Shown in pieces: positions 18,031-27,207 of a stretch of 64,000 bases of DNA; position 1 is the first letter of the stretch, and every line of letters starts with the position of its first letter. The notes under the pieces are model-generated. The model ran no database searches. It had not been told where the DNA came from and worked only from the letters and a program-made list of their open reading frames with translations. Origin of the DNA: SZUA-35 sp963781035 (GTDB taxonomy: Bacteria > Actinomycetota > Acidimicrobiia > Acidimicrobiales > SZUA-35). The DNA is taken from assembly GCA_963781035.1 (NCBI GenBank), contig CAWAEN010000001.1:1-64000 (forward strand). The letters run 5' to 3'. Both the position numbers and the translations under genes were made by a program.

Positions 18031-18036
18031 TATGTT
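18031..18036 (+). promoter_or_regulatory. Probable -10 element of the VOC gene
   Basis: TATGTT lies 6 bases before the ATG at 18043 and just after the repeat array. No ribosome site is present. Confidence 0.5.
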
Positions 18037-18042
18037 GTGTAA

Positions 18043-18576
18043 ATGGGGGAACGAAGCGCTTTTCGAATGGGCCGCCTCGACCATGTCCACATCCGGGTCC
18101 CGAATCGGGCCGAGGCCGCCGAGTGGTACGCGACCAATCTCGGCTTCGAGCCCGTTGCCCGATTCGACTTCTGGGCCACCGGGTTCGACGGCGGTCCACT
18201 GCAGATCTCGGCCGACGGAGGCGACACGATGTTGGCGCTGTTCGAGGCCAGCGAGGGGCACCCGATGATCCCTCAGAAGACCGGTGTCGCCTTCAGCGTC
18301 GATCTCGACGCCTTCGCATCGTTCACCCGGTCGCTCCCCGGTGAGATCAGGAGCCCGAGCGGCGCGCCACTGGTGCCGAACGATCTCGTCGACTTCGACA
18401 TGTGTTGGGCGTTCGATCTCTGCGATCCCTGGGGCAACCAGTACGAGCTCAACTGCTACGACTACGACCGGACGAAGAAGGAGCTCGTCGAGGCCGACGG
18501 CATCGAGCCCGTGCGCTACTGGCCGGCCGAGGTCTACGCCGCGTACAGCGAACGAGCTCCGGCCGGCGGCGACTGA
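18043..18576 (+). CDS. VOC (glyoxalase/dioxygenase) superfamily protein
   Basis: 177 residues. RLDHVHIRVPNRAEAAEWYATNLGFEPV is the first half-module of the vicinal-oxygen-chelate fold, with metal-ligand His in the first strand; a second half-module follows, ending DPWGNQYELNCYDYDR, with the conserved DP.GN..E segment carrying the second Glu ligand. Substrate unknown; the relatives include lactoylglutathione lyase-like and antibiotic-binding proteins. The ATG at 18043 is 6 bases after a -10 box; a second Met at residue 9 is closer to the domain start. Confidence 0.85.
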   Translation: MGERSAFRMGRLDHVHIRVPNRAEAAEWYATNLGFEPVARFDFWATGFDGGPLQISADGGDTMLALFEASEGHPMIPQKTGVAFSVDLDAFASFTRSLPGEIRSPSGAPLVPNDLVDFDMCWAFDLCDPWGNQYELNCYDYDRTKKELVEADGIEPVRYWPAEVYAAYSERAPAGGD

Positions 18577-18639
18577 TCAGCCGGCTTGCCCGTCGACATC
18601 GATCATCCAGCCAACGCCGAATTGGTCGGTCAGTCGTGC
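18577..18639 (-). pseudogene. C-terminal remnant of a PhnB-like VOC protein
   Basis: The minus strand codes ARLTDQFGVGWMIDVDGQAG and a stop, which matches the usual last strand of PhnB-like VOC proteins (LTD.FGV.WM). Nothing upstream in the frame continues the fold, so only the last 20 residues survive. It abuts the stop of the intact VOC gene. Confidence 0.4.
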
Positions 18640-18666
18640 GGCGCTCGCCCTCGGGCTCGGCGATGA

Positions 18667-18687
18667 CCCGAACGGGTCCCGTTCGGG
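18667..18687. repeat. 21-bp inverted repeat
   Basis: Two 10-base arms, CCCGAACGGG and CCCGTTCGGG, face each other around one T. It lies between the VOC gene and the HNH gene end. It may be part of a bidirectional terminator or a protein site. No T-run follows directly. Confidence 0.5.
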
Positions 18688-18723
18688 TCTTCCTGTTCTC
18701 AGGGATCCGGGTTCGGACTTCGC

Positions 18724-18748
18724 ACCACGCCCCTGTTCAGGGGGTGGT
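18724..18748 (+). terminator. Hairpin with T-rich tail after the VOC gene
   Basis: ACCAC and CCCCTG pair with CAGGGG and TGGT across a TT loop with one bulged G, and TTTGTATT follows on the plus strand. It fits an intrinsic terminator for the VOC transcript, although it overlaps the last codons of the converging HNH gene. Confidence 0.45.
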
Positions 18749-19992
18749 GGTTTGTATTCGTCCGTCGGTGTCACGCCACAGCTGCCAGCCTTGCTGGTGG
18801 ACCATGGTGTGATGGCGACGGCACAACAGCACGAGGTTGTCGAACAGGTCCCAGCCGCCGTCTTCCTTGGCTCGGAGATGATGGACATCACACCAAGTCC
18901 AGTGACGGTCGCAGCCGGCGAATTGGCAGTGCCGGTCTCGGCGTTGGACGGCTCGGCGCTGCGAACGGTTGATCTCGGGTTTGGCGTGGGTGTAGTCGAG
19001 GACCACTGATCCACCGGCGGTGATGAGGGTTCGCCATGACGCATCGCAGAAGAACTGTTGCATCACCCGCCGTGGGGCTGGGCCGGTGAGGGCGAATGAT
19101 GCTTCGATCGATTCCCAATCAACATCACCATCATCGGTGCGGTGATCGTCGAGGTCGAAGTCGGCACCCAAGAGCGTCGGCAGATCGATGATGACGTCGA
19201 CGGTTGGTCTGTGTCTGTTGCCGTGCACCCTTGCGGCGATTCCTCGGATCGTCGAGGTCGTCGGGGTCGACTGGTGGCCAGGTCGTCGTCGACGAGTCGC
19301 AGCCGAGCGCGGCCAGTTCGACAAGACGATCAGCCTGACGTTGGGCCAGCGTGCGGGGACCTTCGATGCGTGTCGGTGGGGTCGGGTCGGTGTGCAGTGC
19401 CGGCCTCCACGATGGCAGCACCCGCGGCGTCGAGCTCGAAGTTGCCTTTGGATACCGCCGAACAGGCCGGGTTGCGATGGTCAGGGAGCGGTTGTCGTAC
19501 GCAGCGTCGAGATCCTCATCGGTGATCTCGGGTTGGATACGCCAGCGCCAGGTTCGGATGCGGTCGCAGAACACCGACAACTCCACACCGACCGCTGCCT
19601 GCAGCAGATCAGGCAGGGCGTCAGCGAACTCGTCGACATCGACGTGGGGGGCGAGTTTCATGAGGGCGTCGGCGTGTTCGACGGTGATCAGCCCGGCAGC
19701 GAGTTGGTCGGCGATGAGTGGATGGTTCTCGCAGAATCGGACCAGGCGGACGATGCGGTTCGCTTCTGGTTCGGCGACGCCGGCGCCGTCGATCAGGTGG
19801 CGTTGTGGGTGTCAGGTAGCCGTCGGCGATGTGACCATTGATGGCATCGAACTCGACCAGCTCGGCGACAGCGAGAGCTCGCATGCGTTCGGCTTCGGCA
19901 AGGAGCGAGACGGCGTGCCGGCCGGCGGCACGAACGTCACGAATCGAACGCCGCCCGCACCTCTCGTGTGTCGGAATCTCCGCCAACGCCAT
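18737..19992 (-). pseudogene. DUF222/HNH endonuclease, at least four frameshifts
   Basis: The N-terminal frame starts MALAEIPTHERCGRRS and carries a DUF222 helical segment (LLAEAERMRALAVAELVEFDAI). Other frames continue it: LIDGAGVAEPEANRIVRLV, LAPHVDVDEFADALPDLLQ, then VDVIIDLPTLLGADFD and the HNH nuclease (RDRHCQFAGCDRHWTWCDVHHLRAKEDGG with HHTMVH). Frame changes fall near 19800, 19450, 19415 and 19245. Read through, it is a standard actinobacterial DUF222-HNH protein of about 415 residues. Such genes are numerous, repetitive and often mobile-element-like in actinobacteria. The number of breaks makes true decay possible here, not only error. Confidence 0.75.
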
Positions 19993-20062
19993 ACCGAAAA
20001 CACTACTCAGGGGGTGTGACAGTCGATTCCGGACACTCGATTCCGGTCGCGCACCGAGGGAG

Positions 20063-21002
20063 CTACGTATCGTTCAGAATCCGTTCGAGCGTGCGAGCCA
20101 TGACGTCACCCAACGGGTGTCCCTTCGGCCGGTAGTAGAGAACACCGCCGACGGCATGCTCGAGCTCGAAGGTTCTCGCCCGGATCCATGCGGCATCGTC
20201 GGCGCCGACCGCCTCCCGGAAGGCCGGCCGTTCGGCCTTCGTGAGGACTGACCAGGCCGGCGCGAAGTCCTGCGCCGGATCGCCTCGGCCGACGCCTCCC
20301 CAGTCGATGATGGCCGCGAGGCGCCCGCTCTCGACGAGCAGGTTGCCCGGGATCAGGTCGCCGTGGACGAAACTCTCGGCGACCGGTTCGTCGACGAGCT
20401 CCCGGGCTTCGTCGGCCAGCCGTCTGACAGCGGTGACGTCGACCAGACCGACACCGGTCGATTCGGCACGGAGCAGCCACTCGTCCAGACGATCGAGGAG
20501 TGGTAGAAGCGGACCGCCTCGACTTCCGGGCGCACGTCGCCGGACGGCGGCATCGGTGATCTCGCCGATGGCGACGACTGCTTCGCCGAGATCGCTTGCC
20601 AACTGATCGAGCGGACGGGCGGCCAATTCGAGGCGAGCCGTCCAGGCGTCCGATCCTTCGATCCATTGCAAGATCGACCACGGATTGCGGAAACAGCTCG
20701 TGCGGCCGGCCGATGTGTCGAACCGTCGGTGTCTTCACCAACGATCGGATTCGAGCGTGTTCGATCTGCTGCAGCACGGCCAACTCCTGTTCCACGCCGG
20801 CGGCTGCGAGCGGACGGCGAGGCAGCCGAACGACGAGGTCCGGTTCGTCGACGAGACGCACCCTCCACATGGCGTTGTCGGTTCCAGAAGTCGTCAGGTA
20901 TTCGTGTGGAGAGCCCGACCACTGCGGACACTCGGCCTCCAGGAGCGCAGAGACGATCGGACGGCTCGTGTCCGGTTCGTCGTCGTGGATGCGTTCGTTC
21001 AC
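20063..21002 (-). pseudogene. Aminoglycoside phosphotransferase-like kinase, one frameshift
   Basis: The N-lobe (GTG at 21002; TSGTDNAMWRVRLVDEPDLVVRLPRR with the ATP-site residues) and the C-lobe are in different frames that meet at about 20690, after HELFP. The C-lobe has the catalytic SFVHGDLIPGNLLV (Asp and Asn) and the metal site AAIIDWGGVGRGDPAQDFA. Corrected length is about 313 residues. APH-fold kinases phosphorylate antibiotics, choline or other small molecules; no substrate can be assigned. The repeat array at 21015 sits directly before its start. Confidence 0.75.
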
Positions 21003-21014
21003 GACTCGACTATT

Positions 21015-21255
21015 GCCGACAGAGGAGGCTCGCCCCGAGCGAACGACCCGGATGCGAGTCAGCGAGAGGCGACAGCCGACCCTGCCGCCCAGCCACGCGA
21101 CGCCGACAGAGGAGGCTCGCCCCGAGCGAACGACCCGGATGCGAGTCAGCGAGAGGCGACAGCCGACCCTGCCGCCCAGCCACGCGACGCCGACAGAGGA
21201 GGCTCGCCCCGAGCGAACGACCCGGATGCGAGTCAGCGAGAGGCGACAGCCGACC
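21015..21255. repeat. 87-bp tandem repeat, 2.8 copies (family A relative)
   Basis: Copies start at 21015, 21102 and 21189, each with GCCGACAGAGGAGGCTCGCC, and are identical where they overlap; the third stops after 67 bases. The first 58 bases match the reverse complement of the 17851 repeat, and the remaining 29 are particular to this array. GCTCG-CCC-CGAGC inside the unit can form a small hairpin, which is also possible (with a G-U pair) in the other array. It fills the divergent gap between the APH-like gene and the zinc dehydrogenase. Confidence 0.85.
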
Positions 21256-21261
21256 AAACAG

Positions 21262-21267
21262 TAGAGT
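21262..21267 (+). promoter_or_regulatory. Probable -10 element of the zinc dehydrogenase gene
   Basis: TAGAGT ends 7 bases before the GTG at 21275, immediately after the repeat array; no ribosome site is seen. Confidence 0.5.
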
Positions 21268-21274
21268 CTCGGGC

Positions 21275-22440
21275 GTGAAGGCCCTCGAGTTCGACCGCAA
21301 GGAAGCCCGCTACGTCGCCGCCGCGGTGTCATCACGGCTACGACCTGGCAGCGGCGCCCGCACCGGACCCTTGACGCTTGTCGACACCAGAACCAAGGAT
21401 CTTCCGGGTCCGGGCTGGGAACGCATCACCACACGACTCGCCGGTATCTGCGGCTCCGACCTGGCCACCGTCGACGGTCGCTCGGCTCGCTATTTCGAGC
21501 CATGGGTGTCGTTTCCGTTCATCCCGGGCCACGAAGTCGTCGGTCAGCGGGCAGACGGAACCCGGGTCGTGCTCGAGCCGGTGCTCGGCCACGAGGCTCG
21601 CGGCTTCGAGCCGCCCTTCGACGGCGCGGCGCCGGGCGACGGTGACGACTACCGCCACCTGGTTGCCGGTCCACTCGACCCTGGCATCCAGACCGGCTAC
21701 TGCGCATCCACCGGCGGCGGCTGGAGCACCGAGTTCGTCGCTCATGCCTCACAACTCCACGAGATCCCCGACTCCTTGAGCGACGAGGCAGCCGTCATGA
21801 TCGAACCCGCCGCCGTCGGTGTCCACGCCGCGTTGCGGACGCCGATCGCGCCCGGCGCCACCGTCGTCGTGCTCGGGGCCGGGACGATGGGGCTCACCAC
21901 CATCGCTGCCCTCCGAGCCTTCACCGAGGCGGGCGAGATCATCGCCGGCGCCAAGTACTCCGAGCAGAAGGAACTCGCCCGGGCTCTCGGCGCCACGACC
22001 GTCGTCGACCCCGATCAGGTTGCCCGTGCCGTTCGCCGCGTCTCCGGCTCGTTCCAGATCGGCGACGACCTCTCCGGCGGAGCTGACGTCGTGATCGACG
22101 CCGTCGGCAGCGCCGCCTCGATCGACCAGGCCATCGGCATCTGCCGCCCGCGGGGAACCGTCGTGCTGGTCGGCATGCCGGGCGGGTCACGGTCGATCTG
22201 ACCGCGCTCTGGCATCGCGAGACCGCAGCTCTTGGGCTCCTACACCTACGGCACCGAGACGCTGGCCGACGGATCCAACCGCCGATCGTTCGATCTCGCC
22301 ATCGAGCTCGCAGCGTCCGCTGACCTCGGCCGGCTCGTCAGCGCCACCTATCCCCTCGCAGCGCTACGAGGACGCCCTCGAGCACGCGGCGTCGGCCGGC
22401 CGCCGCGGCAGCGATCAAGATCTGCTTCGACCTGCGCTGA
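21275..22440 (+). pseudogene. Zinc-dependent alcohol dehydrogenase-like protein, C-terminal frameshifts
   Basis: The first 309 residues are intact: a GroES-like fold with TTRLAGICGSDLATVDG (catalytic zinc cysteine), FPFIPGHEVVGQ (zinc His/Glu), and a Rossmann domain with VVVLGAGTMGLTTIAALRAF. The structural-zinc four-cysteine lobe typical of classical ADHs is not seen. After GMPGG at about 22190 the frame is lost; VTVDLTALWHRE, GSYTYGTETLADG, and RYEDALEHAASAG continue in other frames to a stop at 22440, so three or four breaks cluster in 250 bases. It lies 82 bases before mftA and may feed the same pathway. Confidence 0.7.
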
Positions 22441-22508
22441 GCCCGGCTGCGATCACCCGGCCGCTCGTGGGGTCGTGCCACGGGCTGCACCAGCCGGGCG
22501 CCGTGCGC

Positions 22509-22514
22509 TAGGTT
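22509..22514 (+). promoter_or_regulatory. Possible -10 element of the mycofactocin operon
   Basis: TAGGTT lies 8 bases before the mftA ATG. No Shine-Dalgarno sequence is seen, so transcription probably starts at or within two bases of the start codon. Confidence 0.4.
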
Positions 22515-22522
22515 CTGACCTC

Positions 22523-22648
22523 ATGGAGCCGACGATCGACACCCTCGAGAATCCCACTGCCGAAGCGCCAGAAGCGACCGAGCCGCTGGTCGAAGAAGAA
22601 CTCCTCGTCGAGGAGATCTCGATCGACGGCATGTGCGGCGTCTATTGA
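22523..22648 (+). CDS. mftA: Mycofactocin precursor peptide MftA
   Basis: 41 residues. The peptide is acidic throughout (LVEEELLVEEIS) and ends in IDGMCGVY, the hallmark of MftA. In the known pathway the radical SAM enzyme MftC decarboxylates and crosslinks the terminal Val-Tyr, and the modified dipeptide is then released and becomes a redox cofactor for certain alcohol dehydrogenases. The peptide is too short for most gene finders but its C-terminus and its position before mftB and mftC make it certain in kind. Its stop overlaps the mftB start. Confidence 0.95.
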   Translation: MEPTIDTLENPTAEAPEATEPLVEEELLVEEISIDGMCGVY

Positions 22649-22965
22649 GCACCACTGCACCGGGTGATCTGCTGGACGCACCCGTGGCGCTCCATCCACG
22701 GGTCGCACTCCGACCCGAGCCGTTCGGCGCACTCGCGTACCACTACGACACCCGGCGGTTGAACTTCCTCCGGTCGCACGATCTCGTTGCCCTCGTGGAG
22801 GCGCTCGGCGACCACCCGTCACCCAGAGCGGCGTTCGACGCCAGCGGCATCGACCCGAGCCGGTGGCCCGCCTTCTCGAAGGCGCTCGTTGCGCTGGCTG
22901 CGTCCGACTTCCTCGAACTCCGCTCCGCCCAAGCCCGCTCCTCCCAAGGCCAGGAACAGTCATGA
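22645..22965 (+). CDS. mftB: Mycofactocin precursor-binding chaperone MftB
   Basis: 106 residues from a TTG start that overlaps the mftA stop (TTGA). A GTG at 22633 is an alternative but would lie inside mftA. The family pattern VALHPRVALRPEPFGALAYHYDTRRLNFLRS is visible; this is the RRE-type fold that presents MftA to MftC. The C-terminal half is helical (FSKALVALAASDFL). The stop overlaps the mftC ATG by ATGA. Confidence 0.9.
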   Translation: MSTTAPGDLLDAPVALHPRVALRPEPFGALAYHYDTRRLNFLRSHDLVALVEALGDHPSPRAAFDASGIDPSRWPAFSKALVALAASDFLELRSAQARSSQGQEQS

Positions 22966-24081
22966 CCGCGCTCACCGACGAACTCAAACTCGGCCTCGAC
23001 GCTCCCATCTGTCTCACGTGGGAACTCACCTACGCCTGCAACCTCGCGTGTGTCCACTGCCTGAGCTCCTCGGGTCGGCGTGACCCGCGCGAACTCTCCA
23101 CCGACGAGGCCATGGCCGTGATCGACGAGATGCGGGCGCTCCAGGTGTTCTACGTGAACATCGGCGGTGGCGAACCCATGATCCGCCCCGATTTCTTCGA
23201 GCTCGTCGAGTACGCGACGACCAACGGTGTCGGTGTGAAGTTCTCCACGAACGGCTCCCGCATCACTGCCGAGCGGGCGGTACAGCTCGCCGCCATGGAC
23301 TACCTCGACATCCAGATCTCGATCGACGGTGCCGACGCGGCGACGAACGATCACGTTCGCGGGCGAGGGTTCGTTCCAGACGGCGATCGAAGCGATGGAG
23401 AACCTTCGAGCCGCGGACTTCGGCCCGTTCAAGATCAGCGTGGTCATGACGCGCGAGAACATCGGACAACTCGATGCATTCCAGGCGCTGGCCGATCATC
23501 ACGGCGCCGAACTCCGACTCACCAGACTTCGTCCCTCCGGGCGGGGCGTCGACTCCTGGCACGAACTCCACCCGCTCCCAGAACAACAGATCGACCTCTA
23601 TCGCTGGCTGCTCGACCACCCCCAGACCCTCACCGGGGACTCCTTCTTCCACCTCAACGCCCTCGGCGACGAGAACCTGCCGGGCCTCAACCTGTGTGGT
23701 GCGGGCCGGGTCGTGTGCCTGATCGATCCTGTCGGCGACGTCTATGCGTGCCCGTTCGTCCTCCACGACGAGTTCAAGGCGGGCAATGTTCGGGACGCGG
23801 GCGGGTTCGCTCACATCTGGAAGGCGTCCGATCTCTTCACCGAGCTGCGCGAACCCCAGTCGGCCGGCGCCTGTGCCAGCTGCGGCCAGTTCGATGCGTG
23901 CCAGGGCGGCTGCATGGCGGCGAAGTTCTTCACCGGCATGCCGTTGGACGGTCCGGATCCCGAATGCGTGACCGGCCACGGCGAGCAGGCGCTCACCAAC
24001 ATCGGCGTCGAAGCACGGCCGGAATCCACCAGCAACCACTCGAAACCCGTGATCGTGGCGCTCGGCCGCACCCGCGTGTGA
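22962..24081 (+). pseudogene. mftC: Mycofactocin radical SAM maturase MftC, one frameshift
   Basis: The N-terminal frame has LTWELTYACNLACVHCLSSSG, with the CxxxCxxC that binds the SAM [4Fe-4S] cluster, and VNIGGGEPMIRPDFFELVEYA. The frame breaks at about 23370 within RGRGSF: one extra T gives a clean read of VRGRGSFQTAIEAMENL across the join. The C-terminal frame has the SPASM auxiliary-cluster cysteines (LCGAGRVVCLIDP, YACPF, CASCGQFDACQGGC). The enzyme decarboxylates and crosslinks MftA. One base, in an otherwise conserved gene, favours sequencing error. Confidence 0.9.
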
Positions 24082-24097
24082 CCCAGGAGGAACCGTC

Positions 24098-26371
24098 ATG
24101 AGCATTCTCGGCACGAGCGTCGAACGCAAAGAAGACCCCGACCTCCTCACCGTCGGCGGCAAGTACGTCGACGATCTGGCTCCCGACGATGCGCTCCATG
24201 CGGTGTTCGTCCGCTCGACCATGGCTCACGCAACGATCAACGGTGTCGACACCGCCGACGCGACAGCTGAACCCGGCGTCGTCGGCGTGTTCACGGCTGC
24301 CGACCTCGGTCTGACTCCTCGCCCGCCGTCGATGCCGATGCTCAACCAGGCGATGCAGCGCACCTGGCTCGCCTCGGATCGTGCCCGCTACGTCGGCGAT
24401 CCGATCGCCGTTGTCGTGGCGAGAACCCGCAACGAGGCGATCGATGCCGCCGAGCTGGTGGTGGTCGACTACGAGCCGCTGACTCCCGTGATCTCCATGG
24501 ACGATGCGCTGACCGACGGAACCGTGCTCTTCCCTGAGGCCGGCACCAACAAGGTGTTCCAGGTTCCCGCCGGCGGTGGCGACGAGATCTTCGACGAGTG
24601 CGACGTCACCGTCCGACTCACCTTCCGAAACCAGCGACTCGCTCCTTGCCCGCTCGAACCCCGTGCCGCCGTCGCCAAGTGGGAGACGGGTCCGGATGGC
24701 TCGAAGGCACTGACCCAGTGGTCGTCGACCCAGGGCGCCCACGGCACCCGCGACACCCTCGCCACCGCCACCGGAGTCGAGCCGGCTCAGGTTCGCGTGA
24801 TTTGCCCTGACGTGGGCGGCGGCTTCGGCGCCAAGAACGGCGGCTACCCGGAGGACATCGTCGTGGCCCTGCTCGCCCGCGAGCTCGACACGCCCATCCG
24901 TTGGGCCGAGGACCGATCCGAGAGCATGCTCGGCCTCGTCCACGGACGCGGTTGTGTCTTCAACGCCACGATCGGCGGCACGAACGACGGCCGGGTCACC
25001 GCCTACAAGGTGCACAGCACCCAGGACGGCGGGGCCTACCCCGAGGTCGGTTCGGTCCTTCCCTTCATCACTCGGGTCATGACCAGCGGCGTCTACGACA
25101 TCGAGAAGGTCGACTTCTCCGCCGACTCGGTCGTCACCAACACCGTGCCGATGGGCGCCTATCGGGGCGCCGGCCGACCAGAGGCGGCGGCCGCCATCGA
25201 ACGCATGATGGATGCCTACGCGGCCGAGATCGGCATGGACCCGTCCGACGTACGGCGGAAGAACTTCATCCGACCTGACGCCTTCCCCTTCTCGACTCCC
25301 ACCGGCGCCGAAATGGACTCCGGCGAGTACGCCAAGGCGCTCGATGCCGTGATGGCCGCCGTCGACTATCCGGCGCTGCGAGCCGAGCAGGAAACCCGTC
25401 GCAATGATCCGTCGGCGAAGCTCCTCGGCCTCGGGTGGTCCGTCTACGTCGAGATCGCCAACCCGATGGCCAACAGCGAGTTCGGCAGCATCGAGATCCG
25501 TCCCGATGGATCGGCGCTCGTACTGACCGGGTCGTCTGCCCACGGCCAGGGCCACCACACGGCGTTCGCCCAGCTCGCGGCGGAGATCACGGGTATCGAC
25601 TTCGACAAGATCGAGGTCCGTCACGGTGACACGAGCGAGGTTCCGAGGGGCGGTGGTACCGGCGGCTCGAAGTCGCTCCAGGTCGGTGGGAGCGCCGTCT
25701 GGGAGGCCAGCGAAGCCGTGGTCGAGAAGGCCAAGGAGATCGCGGCCGAACTGCTCGAAGCGAACCCGGCCGACATCGTGCTCGACGTTGCCGACGGTTC
25801 ATTCTCTGTGACCGGGACACCGGCCATCTCCAAGAACTGGGCCGACATCGGCAGCCGAGCAGCGGAAGCGGCCGGACTCAACCTGATGGCGGAAGTCGAT
25901 TTCCAGCCGCCGGGCGCGACGTTCCCGTTCGGCGCCCACCTCTCCGTGGTCGAGGTCGACCGCGACACCGGACAGGTGACCATCCTGCGTCATGTGGCGT
26001 GCGACGACGCCGGCACGATGGTCAACCCGATGCTGGTCGAGGGCCAGGTCCACGGCGGTGTCGCCTCCGGTATCGCCCAGGCGCTGGTCGAGGAGTTCGT
26101 CTACGACGACCAGGGCAATCCCATCACCTCCAACTTCATGGACTACGCCCTCGTCTCGGCCGCCGAGCTCCCGAGCTTCGAGCGGATCCCACAGGAGACC
26201 CCCACGCCGCGGAACCCGCTCGGGGCGAAGGGCATCGGCGAATCCGGAACCATCGGTGCAACGCCTGCCGTGCAGAACGCGGTGGTCGACGCCCTCGCCC
26301 ACCTGGGCGTTCGCCACGTCGACATCCCCACCACGGCTGAGCGCGTCTGGCTGGCAATGCAGCAGAGCTGA
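24098..26371 (+). CDS. Molybdenum hydroxylase large subunit (CoxL/XdhA type)
   Basis: 757 residues with a clear AGGAGG ribosome site, 16 bases after mftC. It is a molybdopterin-cytosine-dinucleotide enzyme of the xanthine dehydrogenase family. The cofactor motifs are present: CPDVGGGFGAKNGGYPED, GQGHHTAFAQLAAE, and near the end GAKGIGESGTIGATPAVQNAV with the catalytic glutamate. AYRGAGRPE is the form seen in aldehyde-oxidising and 'form II' CoxL proteins; true CO dehydrogenase has AYRCSFR, so CO oxidation is unlikely. The FAD and [2Fe-2S] subunits that normally accompany it are not in this window. Its place between mftC and mftE, where mftD usually is, is unusual. Confidence 0.9.
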   Translation: MSILGTSVERKEDPDLLTVGGKYVDDLAPDDALHAVFVRSTMAHATINGVDTADATAEPGVVGVFTAADLGLTPRPPSMPMLNQAMQRTWLASDRARYVGDPIAVVVARTRNEAIDAAELVVVDYEPLTPVISMDDALTDGTVLFPEAGTNKVFQVPAGGGDEIFDECDVTVRLTFRNQRLAPCPLEPRAAVAKWETGPDGSKALTQWSSTQGAHGTRDTLATATGVEPAQVRVICPDVGGGFGAKNGGYPEDIVVALLARELDTPIRWAEDRSESMLGLVHGRGCVFNATIGGTNDGRVTAYKVHSTQDGGAYPEVGSVLPFITRVMTSGVYDIEKVDFSADSVVTNTVPMGAYRGAGRPEAAAAIERMMDAYAAEIGMDPSDVRRKNFIRPDAFPFSTPTGAEMDSGEYAKALDAVMAAVDYPALRAEQETRRNDPSAKLLGLGWSVYVEIANPMANSEFGSIEIRPDGSALVLTGSSAHGQGHHTAFAQLAAEITGIDFDKIEVRHGDTSEVPRGGGTGGSKSLQVGGSAVWEASEAVVEKAKEIAAELLEANPADIVLDVADGSFSVTGTPAISKNWADIGSRAAEAAGLNLMAEVDFQPPGATFPFGAHLSVVEVDRDTGQVTILRHVACDDAGTMVNPMLVEGQVHGGVASGIAQALVEEFVYDDQGNPITSNFMDYALVSAAELPSFERIPQETPTPRNPLGAKGIGESGTIGATPAVQNAVVDALAHLGVRHVDIPTTAERVWLAMQQS

Positions 26372-26426
26372 TCAGGGCCGAATCCCGGCCCGAGGTCGAG
26401 GAAGCCACTGACGTGGAGCGGATCCC

Positions 26427-26432
26427 TACACT
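26427..26432 (+). promoter_or_regulatory. Probable -10 element of mftE
   Basis: TACACT ends 6 bases before the GTG at 26439. It would let mftE and the alcohol dehydrogenase be made apart from mftABC. Confidence 0.5.
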
Positions 26433-26438
26433 CACGGG

Positions 26439-27137
26439 GTGATCGTCCTCGGCTCAGCGACCTCACCGGACCTCGAGGACGTGAGCCGAATACTGATCGT
26501 CCCTTTGGGATCGACTGAACAGCACGGCCCACATCTTCCGGTATCGACCGACTCGGTGATCGCCCAGGGCTGGGCGGAAGCATTCGCTGTCCGCAGTCGA
26601 CGAAGCCGTCGTCGTGGCCCCCACCCTGGCCTATGGAGCGGCCGGTGAGCACCAGAGCTTCGCCGGCACACTGTCGATCGGGACAGACGGCTTGGTCACG
26701 GTGCTGATCGAACTGGCTCGATCTGCCCGTCACCGCTTCGACCGCGTCGTCTTTCTCAGCGGCCACGCCGGCAACATCGACGCTCTCGATCGGGCGAAGC
26801 AACAACTCGACGCCGAGGGCCATCATGTCGACGTACTGGTGCCCGTCCTGGCATGGGCCGACGCTCATGCCGGCCGGACCGAGACCTCGCTGATGCTCCA
26901 CCTGGCACCTGAACTCGTCGACATGAACGTCGCCCGACCCGGCAACAGAACCCCGATCGGCGAGCTTCTCCCCCACCTTCGCGAAGGCGGTACCGCTGCG
27001 GTCTCGGAAAACGGCGTACTCGGAGACCCCACCGGTGCGACCGCGGCCGAAGGCGTGACCGTGCTGCGAGCGCTGGTCGAGCACGCCCGGTCGAGCACGG
27101 TCTCTGAGCTCAGGAGGCTCGCCACCGTTCCATTTAA
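26439..27137 (+). pseudogene. mftE: Mycofactocin peptidase MftE (creatininase family), frameshifted
   Basis: The first part reads VLGSATSPDLEDVSRILIVPLGSTEQHGPHLPVSTDSVIAQ, the metal-binding opening of creatininase-fold amidases. At about 26588 the frame changes and continues LSAVDEAVVVAPTLAYGAAGEHQSFAGTLSIG, then VVFLSGHAGNIDAL and AWADAHAGRTETSLML, with the metal-ligand His/Asp/Glu. MftE releases the modified Val-Tyr from MftA. In the second frame there is no stop before the dehydrogenase ATG; the end given is the TAA one base out of frame at 27135, where the family length would finish. Confidence 0.8.
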
Positions 27138-27207
27138 GCCCCGGCGGTTCTCCCTGTTAGTTTGCGCCGAGCACCGGCTGAACACGCATTCACGACAGGA
27201 GATCACC

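Noticed and set aside
21015..21255. Array of three repeats as a CRISPR
   Set aside because: Units are 87 bases with no unique spacers, only tandem copies, and there are no cas genes.
21010..21300. A repetitive protein coded by the repeat array (LSPLADSHPGRSLGASLLC)
   Set aside because: It follows from the repeat itself in an open frame; there is no start context, and the same family at 17851 is not coding.
24098..26371. Aerobic CO dehydrogenase large subunit
   Set aside because: The active-site loop is AYRGAGR, not the AYRCSFR of form I CO dehydrogenase, and coxM and coxS are absent.
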